A DNA stretch of 64,000 nucleotides, taken from the NCBI GenBank assembly GCA_020832235.1, contig JAFIEZ010000010.1, positions 62,001 to 126,000 on the forward strand, given 5' to 3'. Each line of letters starts with the position of its first letter. The first letter of the stretch is position 1. Position numbers and translations under genes: made by a program. The notes beneath the pieces were generated by a model, which made no database searches, had not been told where the DNA came from, and saw only the letters and a program-made list of their open reading frames with translations. Positions 9,538 to 18,106 of this stretch are shown piece by piece. The DNA comes from Bacteroidota bacterium. GTDB lineage: Bacteria; Bacteroidota; Rhodothermia; Balneolales; HLUCCA01.

Positions 9538-10371
9538 TCATGATTCACGTGTTACAATTTGACCGTTATAACGCAGGTCAACGGATGTGAACTGCTGCGG
9601 ACCACGAACGGCGACAACCTGTCGGTAAAACAAATCCCAATTTCGTAAGGATTCGGCGTAACGGTCGCGCCCGAATACCAGGCGGATGCCGTTTTCATGG
9701 CTGAGTGCTACAATGCCTTCATCGGCTGTCCATGCAATTTCCGACAGCGTGGCGAAGGCCAGCGGTACGCGCTGTGCTTCTATAAGGAAGTCGCGCACCT
9801 GTTGAAATGCAGCAGAACGCAGGGTGTCTTGCCGTGCGGAAATCCCAATTCCGTACACCAGTGGTACATCTACGGCTTTACCGGGTCGAACCGGTAAGAT
9901 TACCCCCTGCTCGTCTGTAAAAACTCTTCGGTTGCCTTGTATAAACATCCCAATAGGCGTGCGCTCCTGCACCGAAATCTGCACGGCTCCCCGCGATGCC
10001 AAACGCATTCCGGCTGTTTTGATGTAAGGGAGGGTTTCAATGCGTTGTAAGACCGCTAAAAACGATACACTGTCGGGCGGACTTTGAAGGGGGATGCCCG
10101 CTATGGCGATGATTTCAGAGGCTTCGGTAAAATAATTTCCAGTGACATTCACCGATTGAATAACGGTGTCGGACTTGAAATACCATCCCGCCAGTGCAGC
10201 CGTACCAAGCAACAGCATAATTATGGCAACTGGCAACAGCTTACCTGGGTTAAATCCAGACAAAGGATTCCCCTTACTGCTTTTCTGGCTTGCAGCTTTC
10301 GGATCCTCCTTGGGTTGAATCCTTCGACCCATAGAAGCGGGCTGATTATGATGTTTGCCTGACCAATGCAT
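9538..10371 (-). CDS. ftsQ: Cell division protein FtsQ/DivIB
   Basis: Bitopic divisome protein that links FtsA/FtsZ to the septal synthases through FtsL/FtsB. 277 residues: basic cytoplasmic N-terminus (about 1-48), one TM helix (LLPVAIIMLLLGTAALAGWY, about 46-66), and a POTRA domain starting at VIQSVNVTGNYFTEASEIIAI. A periplasmic beta domain with the FtsQ-typical VQERTPIGMF segment follows. The start overlaps the murC stop by one base (TAATG), indicating coupling. Identified by domain architecture and position; primary sequence is poorly conserved in this family. Confidence 0.92.
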   Translation of the reverse strand: MHWSGKHHNQPASMGRRIQPKEDPKAASQKSSKGNPLSGFNPGKLLPVAIIMLLLGTAALAGWYFKSDTVIQSVNVTGNYFTEASEIIAIAGIPLQSPPDSVSFLAVLQRIETLPYIKTAGMRLASRGAVQISVQERTPIGMFIQGNRRVFTDEQGVILPVRPGKAVDVPLVYGIGISARQDTLRSAAFQQVRDFLIEAQRVPLAFATLSEIAWTADEGIVALSHENGIRLVFGRDRYAESLRNWDLFYRQVVAVRGPQQFTSVDLRYNGQIVTRES

Positions 10372-11780
10372 TATTTACTTCCTGTCATTACGCTGAATTG
10401 ATCGCCATATCGGTAGATATCACCGGCGCCCATGGTAATAACCATGTCGCCTTTCGCACAGAGCTCATTGAGCCGGGCTGGGATGTCTTTTTTATCGGGT
10501 ACATAGAGCACATGCTTATGTCCAAACGATGCGGCTGCATCGGATATCATTTTCCCGCTAACGCCTTCAATAGGCGCTTCTCGAGAGGGATATACATCGG
10601 TTACCACCAGTACATCGGCGTCGAAGAACGACATCCCGAATTCATCGCACAGCTGCTGGGTACGGGAGTATAAATGGGGTTGAAATACCGCAACCAGGCG
10701 TTTTTCCGGCCAACCGGACCGTGCGGCCTGAAGTGTGGCCTTGACCTCAGTAGGATGGTGTGCATAATCGTCTACCACAGTGATGTCATTGTGCTGTGAT
10801 TTTATCTGAAACCGCCTGAAAACACCGCTGTAACGCTTGAGTCCTGTTTGAATATCTTCGAATTTCATGCCCAGTTCCAGACCAATTCCAACCGATGCCA
10901 GAGCATTTTTTACGTTATGTTCTCCGGGAGCGGCTAATTCTGCACGCCCGAGCAATTTGCCGTCTAATTTTACATCAAAGGAGGTCTCAAGTGCAGATGA
11001 AACCACTTTTTCGGCTCGGAGTCGGGCCTGAGGTGTAAGACCATACGTTAAGATGCGACGTTTAATTCGGGGGATGATACTCCTTACACTGGGATTGTCG
11101 AGACAAACAACTGCTACACCGTAAAAGGGGATACTGTTGGCAAACTGTACGAAGGCGTCTTTGATGTCGTCTTCATCCCGGTAAATATCCAGATGCTCTA
11201 CATCGATATTGGTAATAACTACCATCGAGGGAGTTAATTTGAGGAAGGTGCGGTCGTACTCGTCGGCCTCAACGATAAAGATGTCGCCTTTGCCGACTAC
11301 GGCGTTGGTTTTATCGAAGCTGTGCACCCGTCCGCCAACGACAATGGTTGGATCAAAACTGCCCGATTGTACAACGAGTCCGGTCATGGTGGTTGTGGTT
11401 GTTTTCCCATGGGTACCGGCTATGCCAATCCCGTATTTCATGCGCATGAGCTCAGCCAGCATTTCGGAGCGCTTTATCACCGGAATCTTACGTTCGAGGG
11501 CTGTACTAGTCTCAATATTGTCTTCAGCACGCACGGCACTCGTATACACTACTACGTCAGCACCTTCAATGTTTTCGGCGCGATGCCCCTGATAAATGGT
11601 AGCTCCCAGCTTCTCGAGTCGCTCGGTTGTTTCACCCAGACTACCGTCAGATCCGCTGATTTTAAAACCGCGCAGCAACAGAATTTCGGCCATGCCGCTC
11701 ATACCAATACCACCGATACCGACCATGTGAATATGTCGGGTTGCGCCAAAAACAGGTTGCTGTTGTACAGATTTACTCAT
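10371..11780 (-). CDS. murC: UDP-N-acetylmuramate--L-alanine ligase MurC
   Basis: Adds L-Ala to UDP-MurNAc, the first amino-acid step of cytoplasmic peptidoglycan precursor synthesis. 469 residues with a Rossmann UDP-binding start (MVGIGGIGMSGMAE), the ATP P-loop AGTHGKTTTT at about 121-130, the Mur ligase central motif EADEYDRTF, and the C-terminal VVDDYAHHPTEV motif diagnostic of MurC. Overlaps murG by 4 bases and ftsQ by 1. Confidence 0.97.
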   Translation of the reverse strand: MSKSVQQQPVFGATRHIHMVGIGGIGMSGMAEILLLRGFKISGSDGSLGETTERLEKLGATIYQGHRAENIEGADVVVYTSAVRAEDNIETSTALERKIPVIKRSEMLAELMRMKYGIGIAGTHGKTTTTTMTGLVVQSGSFDPTIVVGGRVHSFDKTNAVVGKGDIFIVEADEYDRTFLKLTPSMVVITNIDVEHLDIYRDEDDIKDAFVQFANSIPFYGVAVVCLDNPSVRSIIPRIKRRILTYGLTPQARLRAEKVVSSALETSFDVKLDGKLLGRAELAAPGEHNVKNALASVGIGLELGMKFEDIQTGLKRYSGVFRRFQIKSQHNDITVVDDYAHHPTEVKATLQAARSGWPEKRLVAVFQPHLYSRTQQLCDEFGMSFFDADVLVVTDVYPSREAPIEGVSGKMISDAAASFGHKHVLYVPDKKDIPARLNELCAKGDMVITMGAGDIYRYGDQFSVMTGSK

Positions 11781-12925
11781 ATTGAATGGGTCAGAAAATT
11801 CAGTTGTTCAGGTGCAGGATGTGTTTGCAGAATGATACCTTCAGCGATGGCCGTTCGGGCCTGAGGTTTTCCAAGACTCCGAGCGTTTGCGGCCATTTCA
11901 GCCAGAACACCTTCATCTGAGAGCAGGCGTTCTACCAGTTTGGGCAATTTTTCTGCCACTTTTTCATCGGTGAGCATCTCAGCGGCACCTTTACCTACAA
12001 CTGAGATGGCATTTTTGCGTTGGTGATCGCCCGCCACATTTGGAGATGGAACGAGTATTGAGGGTGTGCCCGTTGCCAGCAGCTCCGATATGGTACTGGC
12101 GCCTGCTCGGCAAATAACCAGGTCGCTGAGGGCATAGATGCCGGGCATGTTGTCTAGAAATGCGCGAAGCCGTAGGTTCGGATAACTGGATTCGCGAATG
12201 CGCTCTCTCAGCTCATCGATGTAGCGTTTTCCACACTGCCAGATGATTTGTAACCCTTGATCGTTGTGGAGTTTGGCAAGGTGCGCTTCAATAGCTTCAT
12301 TAATCATTTTAGCGCCTCCGCTGCCTCCCATGATACTTATGGTCTGCTTCTGAGGGTCGAGATCCAGTGCTTCTGCTGCCGCTTTACGATCGCCATCCAT
12401 CAAGTCGGTGCGTATAGGGTTCCCCTCCAGCACCACTTTATCAACCGGGAAGTAGCTCGCCGCATCTTCAAAGGCCGTGAAAATGGACGTCGCTTTTTTA
12501 CCTAATAAACGATTTGTTACGCCGGGGTAACTGTTTTGCTCTTGCAACATCAGGGGAATGCCCATGAGGGAGGCCACATAACCAACCGGACCGGCAACAT
12601 AACCGCCGCAACAAATAACCACATTAGGACGAAAACGCCGGAGTATCATCCAGCTTTGCAGAAGACTGATGATCAGCTTCACCGGGAAGAGCAGGTTTTG
12701 AACGGTTAGTCTGCGATGAAATCCACTAATCCAAATGGGGTCGATAGAATATCCGGCTTTAGGCACCGCTGTCCACTCCATATGCGTACGGGTTCCGGCA
12801 AAGCGTACATCCGCTTCGGGCACCAGTTCTTTAATGGTGTCGGCAATGGCAATAGCAGGATAAATATGTCCTCCTGTGCCACCGGCAGCCATCATGACGC
12901 GATATGTATGGGTGTTGTTATCCAC
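11777..12925 (-). CDS. murG: Lipid II synthase MurG (GlcNAc transferase)
   Basis: Transfers GlcNAc from UDP-GlcNAc to lipid I on the inner face of the cytoplasmic membrane, making lipid II. 382 residues, GT-B fold: N-terminal G-loop GGTGGHIYPA at 15-24, second G-loop near IMGGSGGAKMINEA, and the donor-binding motif CRAGASTISELLATGTPS near residue 275. Starts one base after the ftsW stop and overlaps murC by 4 bases. Confidence 0.97.
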   Translation of the reverse strand: MDNNTHTYRVMMAAGGTGGHIYPAIAIADTIKELVPEADVRFAGTRTHMEWTAVPKAGYSIDPIWISGFHRRLTVQNLLFPVKLIISLLQSWMILRRFRPNVVICCGGYVAGPVGYVASLMGIPLMLQEQNSYPGVTNRLLGKKATSIFTAFEDAASYFPVDKVVLEGNPIRTDLMDGDRKAAAEALDLDPQKQTISIMGGSGGAKMINEAIEAHLAKLHNDQGLQIIWQCGKRYIDELRERIRESSYPNLRLRAFLDNMPGIYALSDLVICRAGASTISELLATGTPSILVPSPNVAGDHQRKNAISVVGKGAAEMLTDEKVAEKLPKLVERLLSDEGVLAEMAANARSLGKPQARTAIAEGIILQTHPAPEQLNFLTHSI

Positions 12926-14122
12926 TTAGAAAAAGGTCCTTGTTCGAGGTGGTTTATTTTTTGAAATATTCAAGACTACGCCAATCATCAAGCCGGAAAA
13001 GAGCATGCTGGTACCTCCGTAGCTCACAAATGGCATGGGGAGCCCGGTTACGGGGAACAATCCTGTTGCCACGGCTGCGTTTACATAGCCGTACATCACG
13101 AAGGTAATGGTGAACGTGGTTGCCAGCAGAGAACCCGATATCGTTCGTGCATTGCGTGCCACATATACCACACCTCGCAGCAGGATGAGGGTATAGAGTA
13201 TGAGGATGAGGCTGGCTCCGATCAAACCGTATTCTTCGGCGATGATGGCGTAAATGAAATCGTTGTAAGGCGCCGGCAGGAAGTCGCGTTGTGCACTTTT
13301 GCCCATTCCTACGCCGGTAAGTTGACCACGGGCTATCGCTATATAAGCCTGCTGTGATTGGTAACCGGAACCACTTTCGAGACGGTCGCTATTTATGTGC
13401 ATCACCTGCTCAACGTAATTGGTTACCCTCGACATGCGCGCAGTAGAAGAACTGATGAGAACCGATCCGCCAATAACGCCGATGAGTACCAGCGCGCCCA
13501 TCTGTATTTTACTTACGCCACCCATGAACATTACAACCATACTGAGCGCCAGGAGTACTGCAGCACTCGAAAAGTCTTCTATACCAATGAGTGCACAGGA
13601 AATCGTCACGTAAATCATCATAGGAACAAACGTATCACGGAAAGATCGGAGGATGTTCTTTTCAGCTTTGCGCTCAATCATATAAATTAAGTGCGCAAGC
13701 AGGGCAACCGTAGCCAGCGATGAGGGTTGAAATGAGAATCCGGCCACGTTAATAAAACGTTTCGCTCCCCATACTTCCGTCCCGTACAAGGTCACAATAA
13801 TGAGTAAAATCCAGCTCAATATGAGCATTGGCAGGGCCAATCGCAGCACAAAGCGGTAGTCGATCTTCGAGAAGATAATGAGCACAAAGAAGGCGATAAT
13901 GACCTTGAACAGGTGAGAAATAAGCATGGCCTGTGCCGTTGTGTTTTTCAACTCGGCAAAGTAAGCCGTTGAGGAGAACACGGCCAGCAGCCCAAATATT
14001 GCCAGGGCAATTACGCCTACCAGAATCCATCGGTCGCTGTAACTGGAACGACCTGCGACTTCATCGCTGGAGTTGTCAACGATGAAGGAATGCTTGTCTT
14101 TATGGGATGGAGAAAATATCAT
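12926..14122 (-). CDS. ftsW: SEDS septal peptidoglycan polymerase FtsW
   Basis: SEDS-family glycosyltransferase that works with the septal transpeptidase FtsI. 398 residues with about ten hydrophobic helices after a 30-residue soluble N-terminus. Family signature near the C-terminus: GLFPVTGLPMPFVSYGGTSM. The catalytic-loop context NDFIYAIIAEEYGLIGASL is also present. It is placed between murD and murG as in most Gram-negative clusters, overlaps murD by 4 bases and abuts murG. FtsW rather than RodA is chosen by position. Confidence 0.95.
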   Translation of the reverse strand: MIFSPSHKDKHSFIVDNSSDEVAGRSSYSDRWILVGVIALAIFGLLAVFSSTAYFAELKNTTAQAMLISHLFKVIIAFFVLIIFSKIDYRFVLRLALPMLILSWILLIIVTLYGTEVWGAKRFINVAGFSFQPSSLATVALLAHLIYMIERKAEKNILRSFRDTFVPMMIYVTISCALIGIEDFSSAAVLLALSMVVMFMGGVSKIQMGALVLIGVIGGSVLISSSTARMSRVTNYVEQVMHINSDRLESGSGYQSQQAYIAIARGQLTGVGMGKSAQRDFLPAPYNDFIYAIIAEEYGLIGASLILILYTLILLRGVVYVARNARTISGSLLATTFTITFVMYGYVNAAVATGLFPVTGLPMPFVSYGGTSMLFSGLMIGVVLNISKNKPPRTRTFF

Positions 14123-15480
14123 GATTGGGCCTCCAATGCCATCACGGCCGATTTAAATTCCAGTCCCCGGTGCTCGTAGTTGCGGAACATGTCGAAAGAG
14201 GCACAGGCCGGACTCAGCAGTACACTGGCGCCGCCGATCGATAACGACTGCGCTTTATGAACGGCTTCCTGCATGGTTTCCGCGGTTTGAAAAGCGGATA
14301 CGTGAGGTTTAACCTGATCCATCAGCATGGGTATGGCCTTGCCAATGGCAATAACGGCGCATGTTTTCTCGCGCAGTACATCTGCAAGTTTTGAATAATC
14401 ATTACCCTTGTCCTGACCACCCATAATGAGCACGATGGGCGAGGGGAGGCTTTGTAAAGCATGCCACACGGCATCTACATTGGTGGCTTTGCTGTCGTTA
14501 TAATATCGAACGCCCTGCAGCTCTCTTACCAATTCAAGACGGTGTTCAACGCCTCTGAAATTGCTCAGCGCAGTACGAATGGCCACATCCGGTATACCAC
14601 CCGCGCGCGCGATTAAAGCCGTTGCCATGGCATTCAGCAGATTATGACTTCCGGGCAGAGAGATCTCCGAAGCTGCCATTAGAGGGGTGTGAAGATTGTC
14701 GAAACTCCATGTAAGGGTATCATTATCCAGGAAAATGCCACGATTAACGGGGGTGCTGGCCGAGAACGTCCAGCTAGTGCAGGAAGCGGGATGTTGCTTG
14801 AGTGATGCTTTGATATGCACATCATCGTTCCAGTAAACGAATATGTCGTTACGAGTCTGATTCGAGATAATTCGCATTTTGGAAGCCACATAACGATTAA
14901 ACTGGTTTTGATATCGGTCCAGGTGATCGGGTGTAATATTCAGAATGCTGCTCACTCGCGGATGAAATCGATTTATATGATCGAGCTGGAAGCTGCTCAC
15001 CTCCAAAATAGCCCAATGGTCTGCTGAACAATTCTCAGCAATGTCGGAGAAGGCCGTTCCGATATTTCCGGCAACATGATGTGGGTGACCGGCCGAGCTC
15101 CATACATGGCCCAGCCAGGATGCAACGGTTGTTTTACCATTACTTCCGGTTACAGCAATCATCGGAGCCGTACAGAACCGACTGGCCAGTTCGATTTCAG
15201 AAAGAACAGGCTTTTTGCTTTGCAGATAAGATGCTACGATAGGAGCTTCATCTGGAATACCCGGACTAACTACGGCAACATCCGCCTGATAGGCCGTATT
15301 ACTGTGCCCGTGGTGCTCAAATCGGATACCCAGCTCACGTAACTCTTGCTGTGTTACATCGTTTATTTCACCAAATTCGCTTAGTAGTACATGGGCTCCG
15401 TTTCGCTTCAGAAGCTTTGCCGCAGCTAAACCGCTTCGTGCTGCACCAATTACGACGATATTTTTTTCGTGTAACTGCAT
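14119..15480 (-). CDS. murD: UDP-MurNAc-L-Ala--D-glutamate ligase MurD
   Basis: Adds D-Glu to UDP-MurNAc-L-Ala. 453 residues. N-terminal uracil-binding Rossmann segment (VVIGAARSGLAAAKLL), P-loop TGSNGKTTV at 111-119, central ITPDHLDRY motif with the ATP/Mg ligands, and C-terminal YYNDSKATNVDA, which is characteristic of MurD. One-base overlap with mraY upstream and 4-base overlap with ftsW downstream. Confidence 0.97.
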   Translation of the reverse strand: MQLHEKNIVVIGAARSGLAAAKLLKRNGAHVLLSEFGEINDVTQQELRELGIRFEHHGHSNTAYQADVAVVSPGIPDEAPIVASYLQSKKPVLSEIELASRFCTAPMIAVTGSNGKTTVASWLGHVWSSAGHPHHVAGNIGTAFSDIAENCSADHWAILEVSSFQLDHINRFHPRVSSILNITPDHLDRYQNQFNRYVASKMRIISNQTRNDIFVYWNDDVHIKASLKQHPASCTSWTFSASTPVNRGIFLDNDTLTWSFDNLHTPLMAASEISLPGSHNLLNAMATALIARAGGIPDVAIRTALSNFRGVEHRLELVRELQGVRYYNDSKATNVDAVWHALQSLPSPIVLIMGGQDKGNDYSKLADVLREKTCAVIAIGKAIPMLMDQVKPHVSAFQTAETMQEAVHKAQSLSIGGASVLLSPACASFDMFRNYEHRGLEFKSAVMALEAQS

Positions 15481-16616
15481 TAGCGGAGTTTCAGGGTTAC
15501 GATGGTAAAGATGGCCAGCAAAATGGCTATAATCCAGAAACGGACCACAATTTTGGGTTCGGCCCAGCCCTTTTTCTCGAAGTGATGATGGATGGGAGCC
15601 ATCAGGAAGAGTCGTTGTCCTACCCCTGTGCGTTTCTTGGTGAACTTGAAATACCCGGTTTGTAGAATAACGGAGAGGGTTTCAATAACGAAAATACCAC
15701 CAAGAATAGGCAACAGTAATTCTTTGTGAACCATAAGTGCAACGGCAGCTATGGCTCCACCTAATGCGAGGGACCCGGTGTCACCCATAAAGACTTCGGC
15801 CGGATAGGTATTATACCATAAAAACCCAAAACAGGCGCCCACCATTGCTGAACAGAAAACCGTAAGTTCACCGGTACCGGGCAGATGAATAATGTCTAAA
15901 AAGCTTGAGAAATCTACCCTTCCCGATACATATGCAAGGATAGCCAGAGCCATGGCGGCAATGGCTGAAGTGCCCGCTGCCAGACCATCCAGTCCGTCGG
16001 TAAGATTTACAGCATTACTTACTCCTGTAATGACAAAAATGACCACTGGAAAGAAAATGACCCATCCCAGTGATTCTCCGAGAAAGGCATAATCGATGTT
16101 TACATTCTTCAGAAAAGGTACTGTGCTTATGGTATTATAATCCTGAAAATCCGGATGGAAGTACAGAAAAGATGCAACTACAAGCCCAACCAGAACCTGA
16201 CCCGCAATCTTGAAACGACCCATAAGGCCGGCCTTGTCTTTTTTGATGATCTTTATGTAATCATCCATAAAACCAACGGCACCGAGCGCCAGTACCACGA
16301 AAATGATGGGCAAAAAATATGGATTTGTTGGTCGCATCCACAGCAGGGTAGGTAAAACAGTAGCGAGAATGATGATAAGACCACCCATACTCGGGGTTCC
16401 TGCCTTGCTGAGATGATTGTCCAGACCGATATCGGTGCGCACCGTTTCTTTCAGCTGCATGCGCTGAAGCCAGTTTATAATTCGCTGACCGAAAATGAGC
16501 GATATAATGAGCGCTGTTACAGCTGCAAGAGCACTGCGTACGGTTATATAACTGAATACCCCAAATCCGGGTGGATTGTATGTGTTTTGTATGTACTCAA
16601 GTAACCAAAAAAGCAT
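15480..16616 (-). CDS. mraY: Phospho-MurNAc-pentapeptide transferase MraY
   Basis: Integral membrane enzyme that moves phospho-MurNAc-pentapeptide to undecaprenyl phosphate, making lipid I. 378 residues with ten or so TM helices. Catalytic and family motifs: MDDYIK (Asp-Asp pair), NLTDGLDGLA, FMGDTGSLALGG, and the histidine motif APIHHHFEKKGWAE. One-base overlaps with both murE and murD, so it is translated as part of one tightly coupled block. Confidence 0.98.
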   Translation of the reverse strand: MLFWLLEYIQNTYNPPGFGVFSYITVRSALAAVTALIISLIFGQRIINWLQRMQLKETVRTDIGLDNHLSKAGTPSMGGLIIILATVLPTLLWMRPTNPYFLPIIFVVLALGAVGFMDDYIKIIKKDKAGLMGRFKIAGQVLVGLVVASFLYFHPDFQDYNTISTVPFLKNVNIDYAFLGESLGWVIFFPVVIFVITGVSNAVNLTDGLDGLAAGTSAIAAMALAILAYVSGRVDFSSFLDIIHLPGTGELTVFCSAMVGACFGFLWYNTYPAEVFMGDTGSLALGGAIAAVALMVHKELLLPILGGIFVIETLSVILQTGYFKFTKKRTGVGQRLFLMAPIHHHFEKKGWAEPKIVVRFWIIAILLAIFTIVTLKLR

Positions 16617-18106
16617 CAGGCAATTTCCTTATTAGCAGGTGATGATTTTCGGTTCCTGAGTGCGTCCAGTGCGATAGCTCTATCATTCATGGGATGTCGT
16701 TTACCATTTATTTCCTGATAGTCTTCATGACCTTTTCCCGCAATTAAAATGATGCTGTTTTCATCACCGGAGCCAACCACATGACGAATAGCCTGGTCTC
16801 TTTGGGTAATTCGTTGATATGCGGTTTCATCCGTAAACCCGGTACAAATTTCATTGATGATCTCGTCCGGATCTTCAAAGCGGGGATTGTCAGACGTGAC
16901 GGTAATTATATTGCTGTACCGTGCGGCAATTTTAGCCATGGCAGGCCGCTTTGTTTTATCACGATTGCCACCACATCCAAATACAGTATGTATAGACTGG
17001 TTCTTTTTTCGGATTTCCTGCAACGTTTGAAGAACATTTTCCAGTGCATCGGGCGTGTGTGCATAATCCACAAAAACGGCAGGTTGTCCTTGTTTATGTC
17101 CATCAGTTAACTGAAGGGTTATATTCTCCAGCCGTCCTGCAGCTCCATAGCATTCTGCCAGCGCGGCAACGACATTCTTTGGAGAATATCCTAATGCTAC
17201 ACAGGTTAGAAAAGCCTGTGCTACGTTGTATGCGTTGAAATTCCCGGTTAAAGGACTTTGGATATAGATACCGTCCATATCTATTAAAAGACCGTCGGCA
17301 TCCATCGCTGCAACCTTGTAGTCATCATCGCGCAATGTCAGTTCCCAAATTCGGGCTTTTGTGTCTGATACCATTCGATGCCCTGAAAGATCATCAATGT
17401 TAACGATGGCGGTTGCTTTTTCACTAAGGGAATCGAAGAGGTGCTTTTTTGCCTGCTGATAGGCCTCTATAGTTTTATGATAGTCGAGATGGTCGTGAGA
17501 CAGATTGGTGAACACACCAACCTCAAAGTCTAGCCCCTGCGTGCGGCGTTGATCTAATGCATGACTGCTTACTTCCATTACGAAATGGGTGCATCCTGTA
17601 TCTGCTGCTCTTCTTAGATCGGCTGCAAGTTCCACTGCGCCGGGCGTTGTTAAGGTACTATGAACCCGCTCTGTACCAAATATTTTGCTTACGGTCCCAA
17701 GTAGAGCGGTCTTTGTTTGGAGCCTGGTTAACACCTGGTATATGAGTGTGGCGACGGTTGTCTTACCATTTGTTCCGGTGATACCGATGATGTGTAGGTC
17801 TTTCTGTGGGTTTCCGGCCATGGCCAATGCCAATGGCCCCATTACCAACCGGGTATCCTGTACCAACAGAATGCATACCCCCTCGGCTTCTGTAAGCTCT
17901 TCCGTTATAATTACAGCCGCACCCATTTCAATAGCCTGGGGTATAAATTTATGTCCGTCGAAGGCATTGCCCCGAACGGCTACAAAAATATCTCCGGGTT
18001 TCACCTCCCGTGAGTCGTCGGTAAGTTTTCCATTCGGAATGCAACTGCTTCCCGCAATCATGGAAGGCTTAACAATATCGATAATTTGCTGGAGAGTAAG
18101 CATCAA
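16616..18106 (-). CDS. murE: UDP-MurNAc-L-Ala-D-Glu--meso-diaminopimelate ligase MurE
   Basis: Adds the third residue of the stem peptide. 496 residues; P-loop TGTNGKTTV at 110-118, central NLSHDHLDYH motif, and DNPR at 406-409, the motif that marks meso-diaminopimelate specificity rather than lysine. This predicts a DAP-type peptidoglycan. No murF follows it (the next gene is mraY), as in several Bacteroidota-group genomes where murF sits elsewhere. Overlaps ftsI by 4 bases. Confidence 0.97.
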   Translation of the reverse strand: MMLTLQQIIDIVKPSMIAGSSCIPNGKLTDDSREVKPGDIFVAVRGNAFDGHKFIPQAIEMGAAVIITEELTEAEGVCILLVQDTRLVMGPLALAMAGNPQKDLHIIGITGTNGKTTVATLIYQVLTRLQTKTALLGTVSKIFGTERVHSTLTTPGAVELAADLRRAADTGCTHFVMEVSSHALDQRRTQGLDFEVGVFTNLSHDHLDYHKTIEAYQQAKKHLFDSLSEKATAIVNIDDLSGHRMVSDTKARIWELTLRDDDYKVAAMDADGLLIDMDGIYIQSPLTGNFNAYNVAQAFLTCVALGYSPKNVVAALAECYGAAGRLENITLQLTDGHKQGQPAVFVDYAHTPDALENVLQTLQEIRKKNQSIHTVFGCGGNRDKTKRPAMAKIAARYSNIITVTSDNPRFEDPDEIINEICTGFTDETAYQRITQRDQAIRHVVGSGDENSIILIAGKGHEDYQEINGKRHPMNDRAIALDALRNRKSSPANKEIA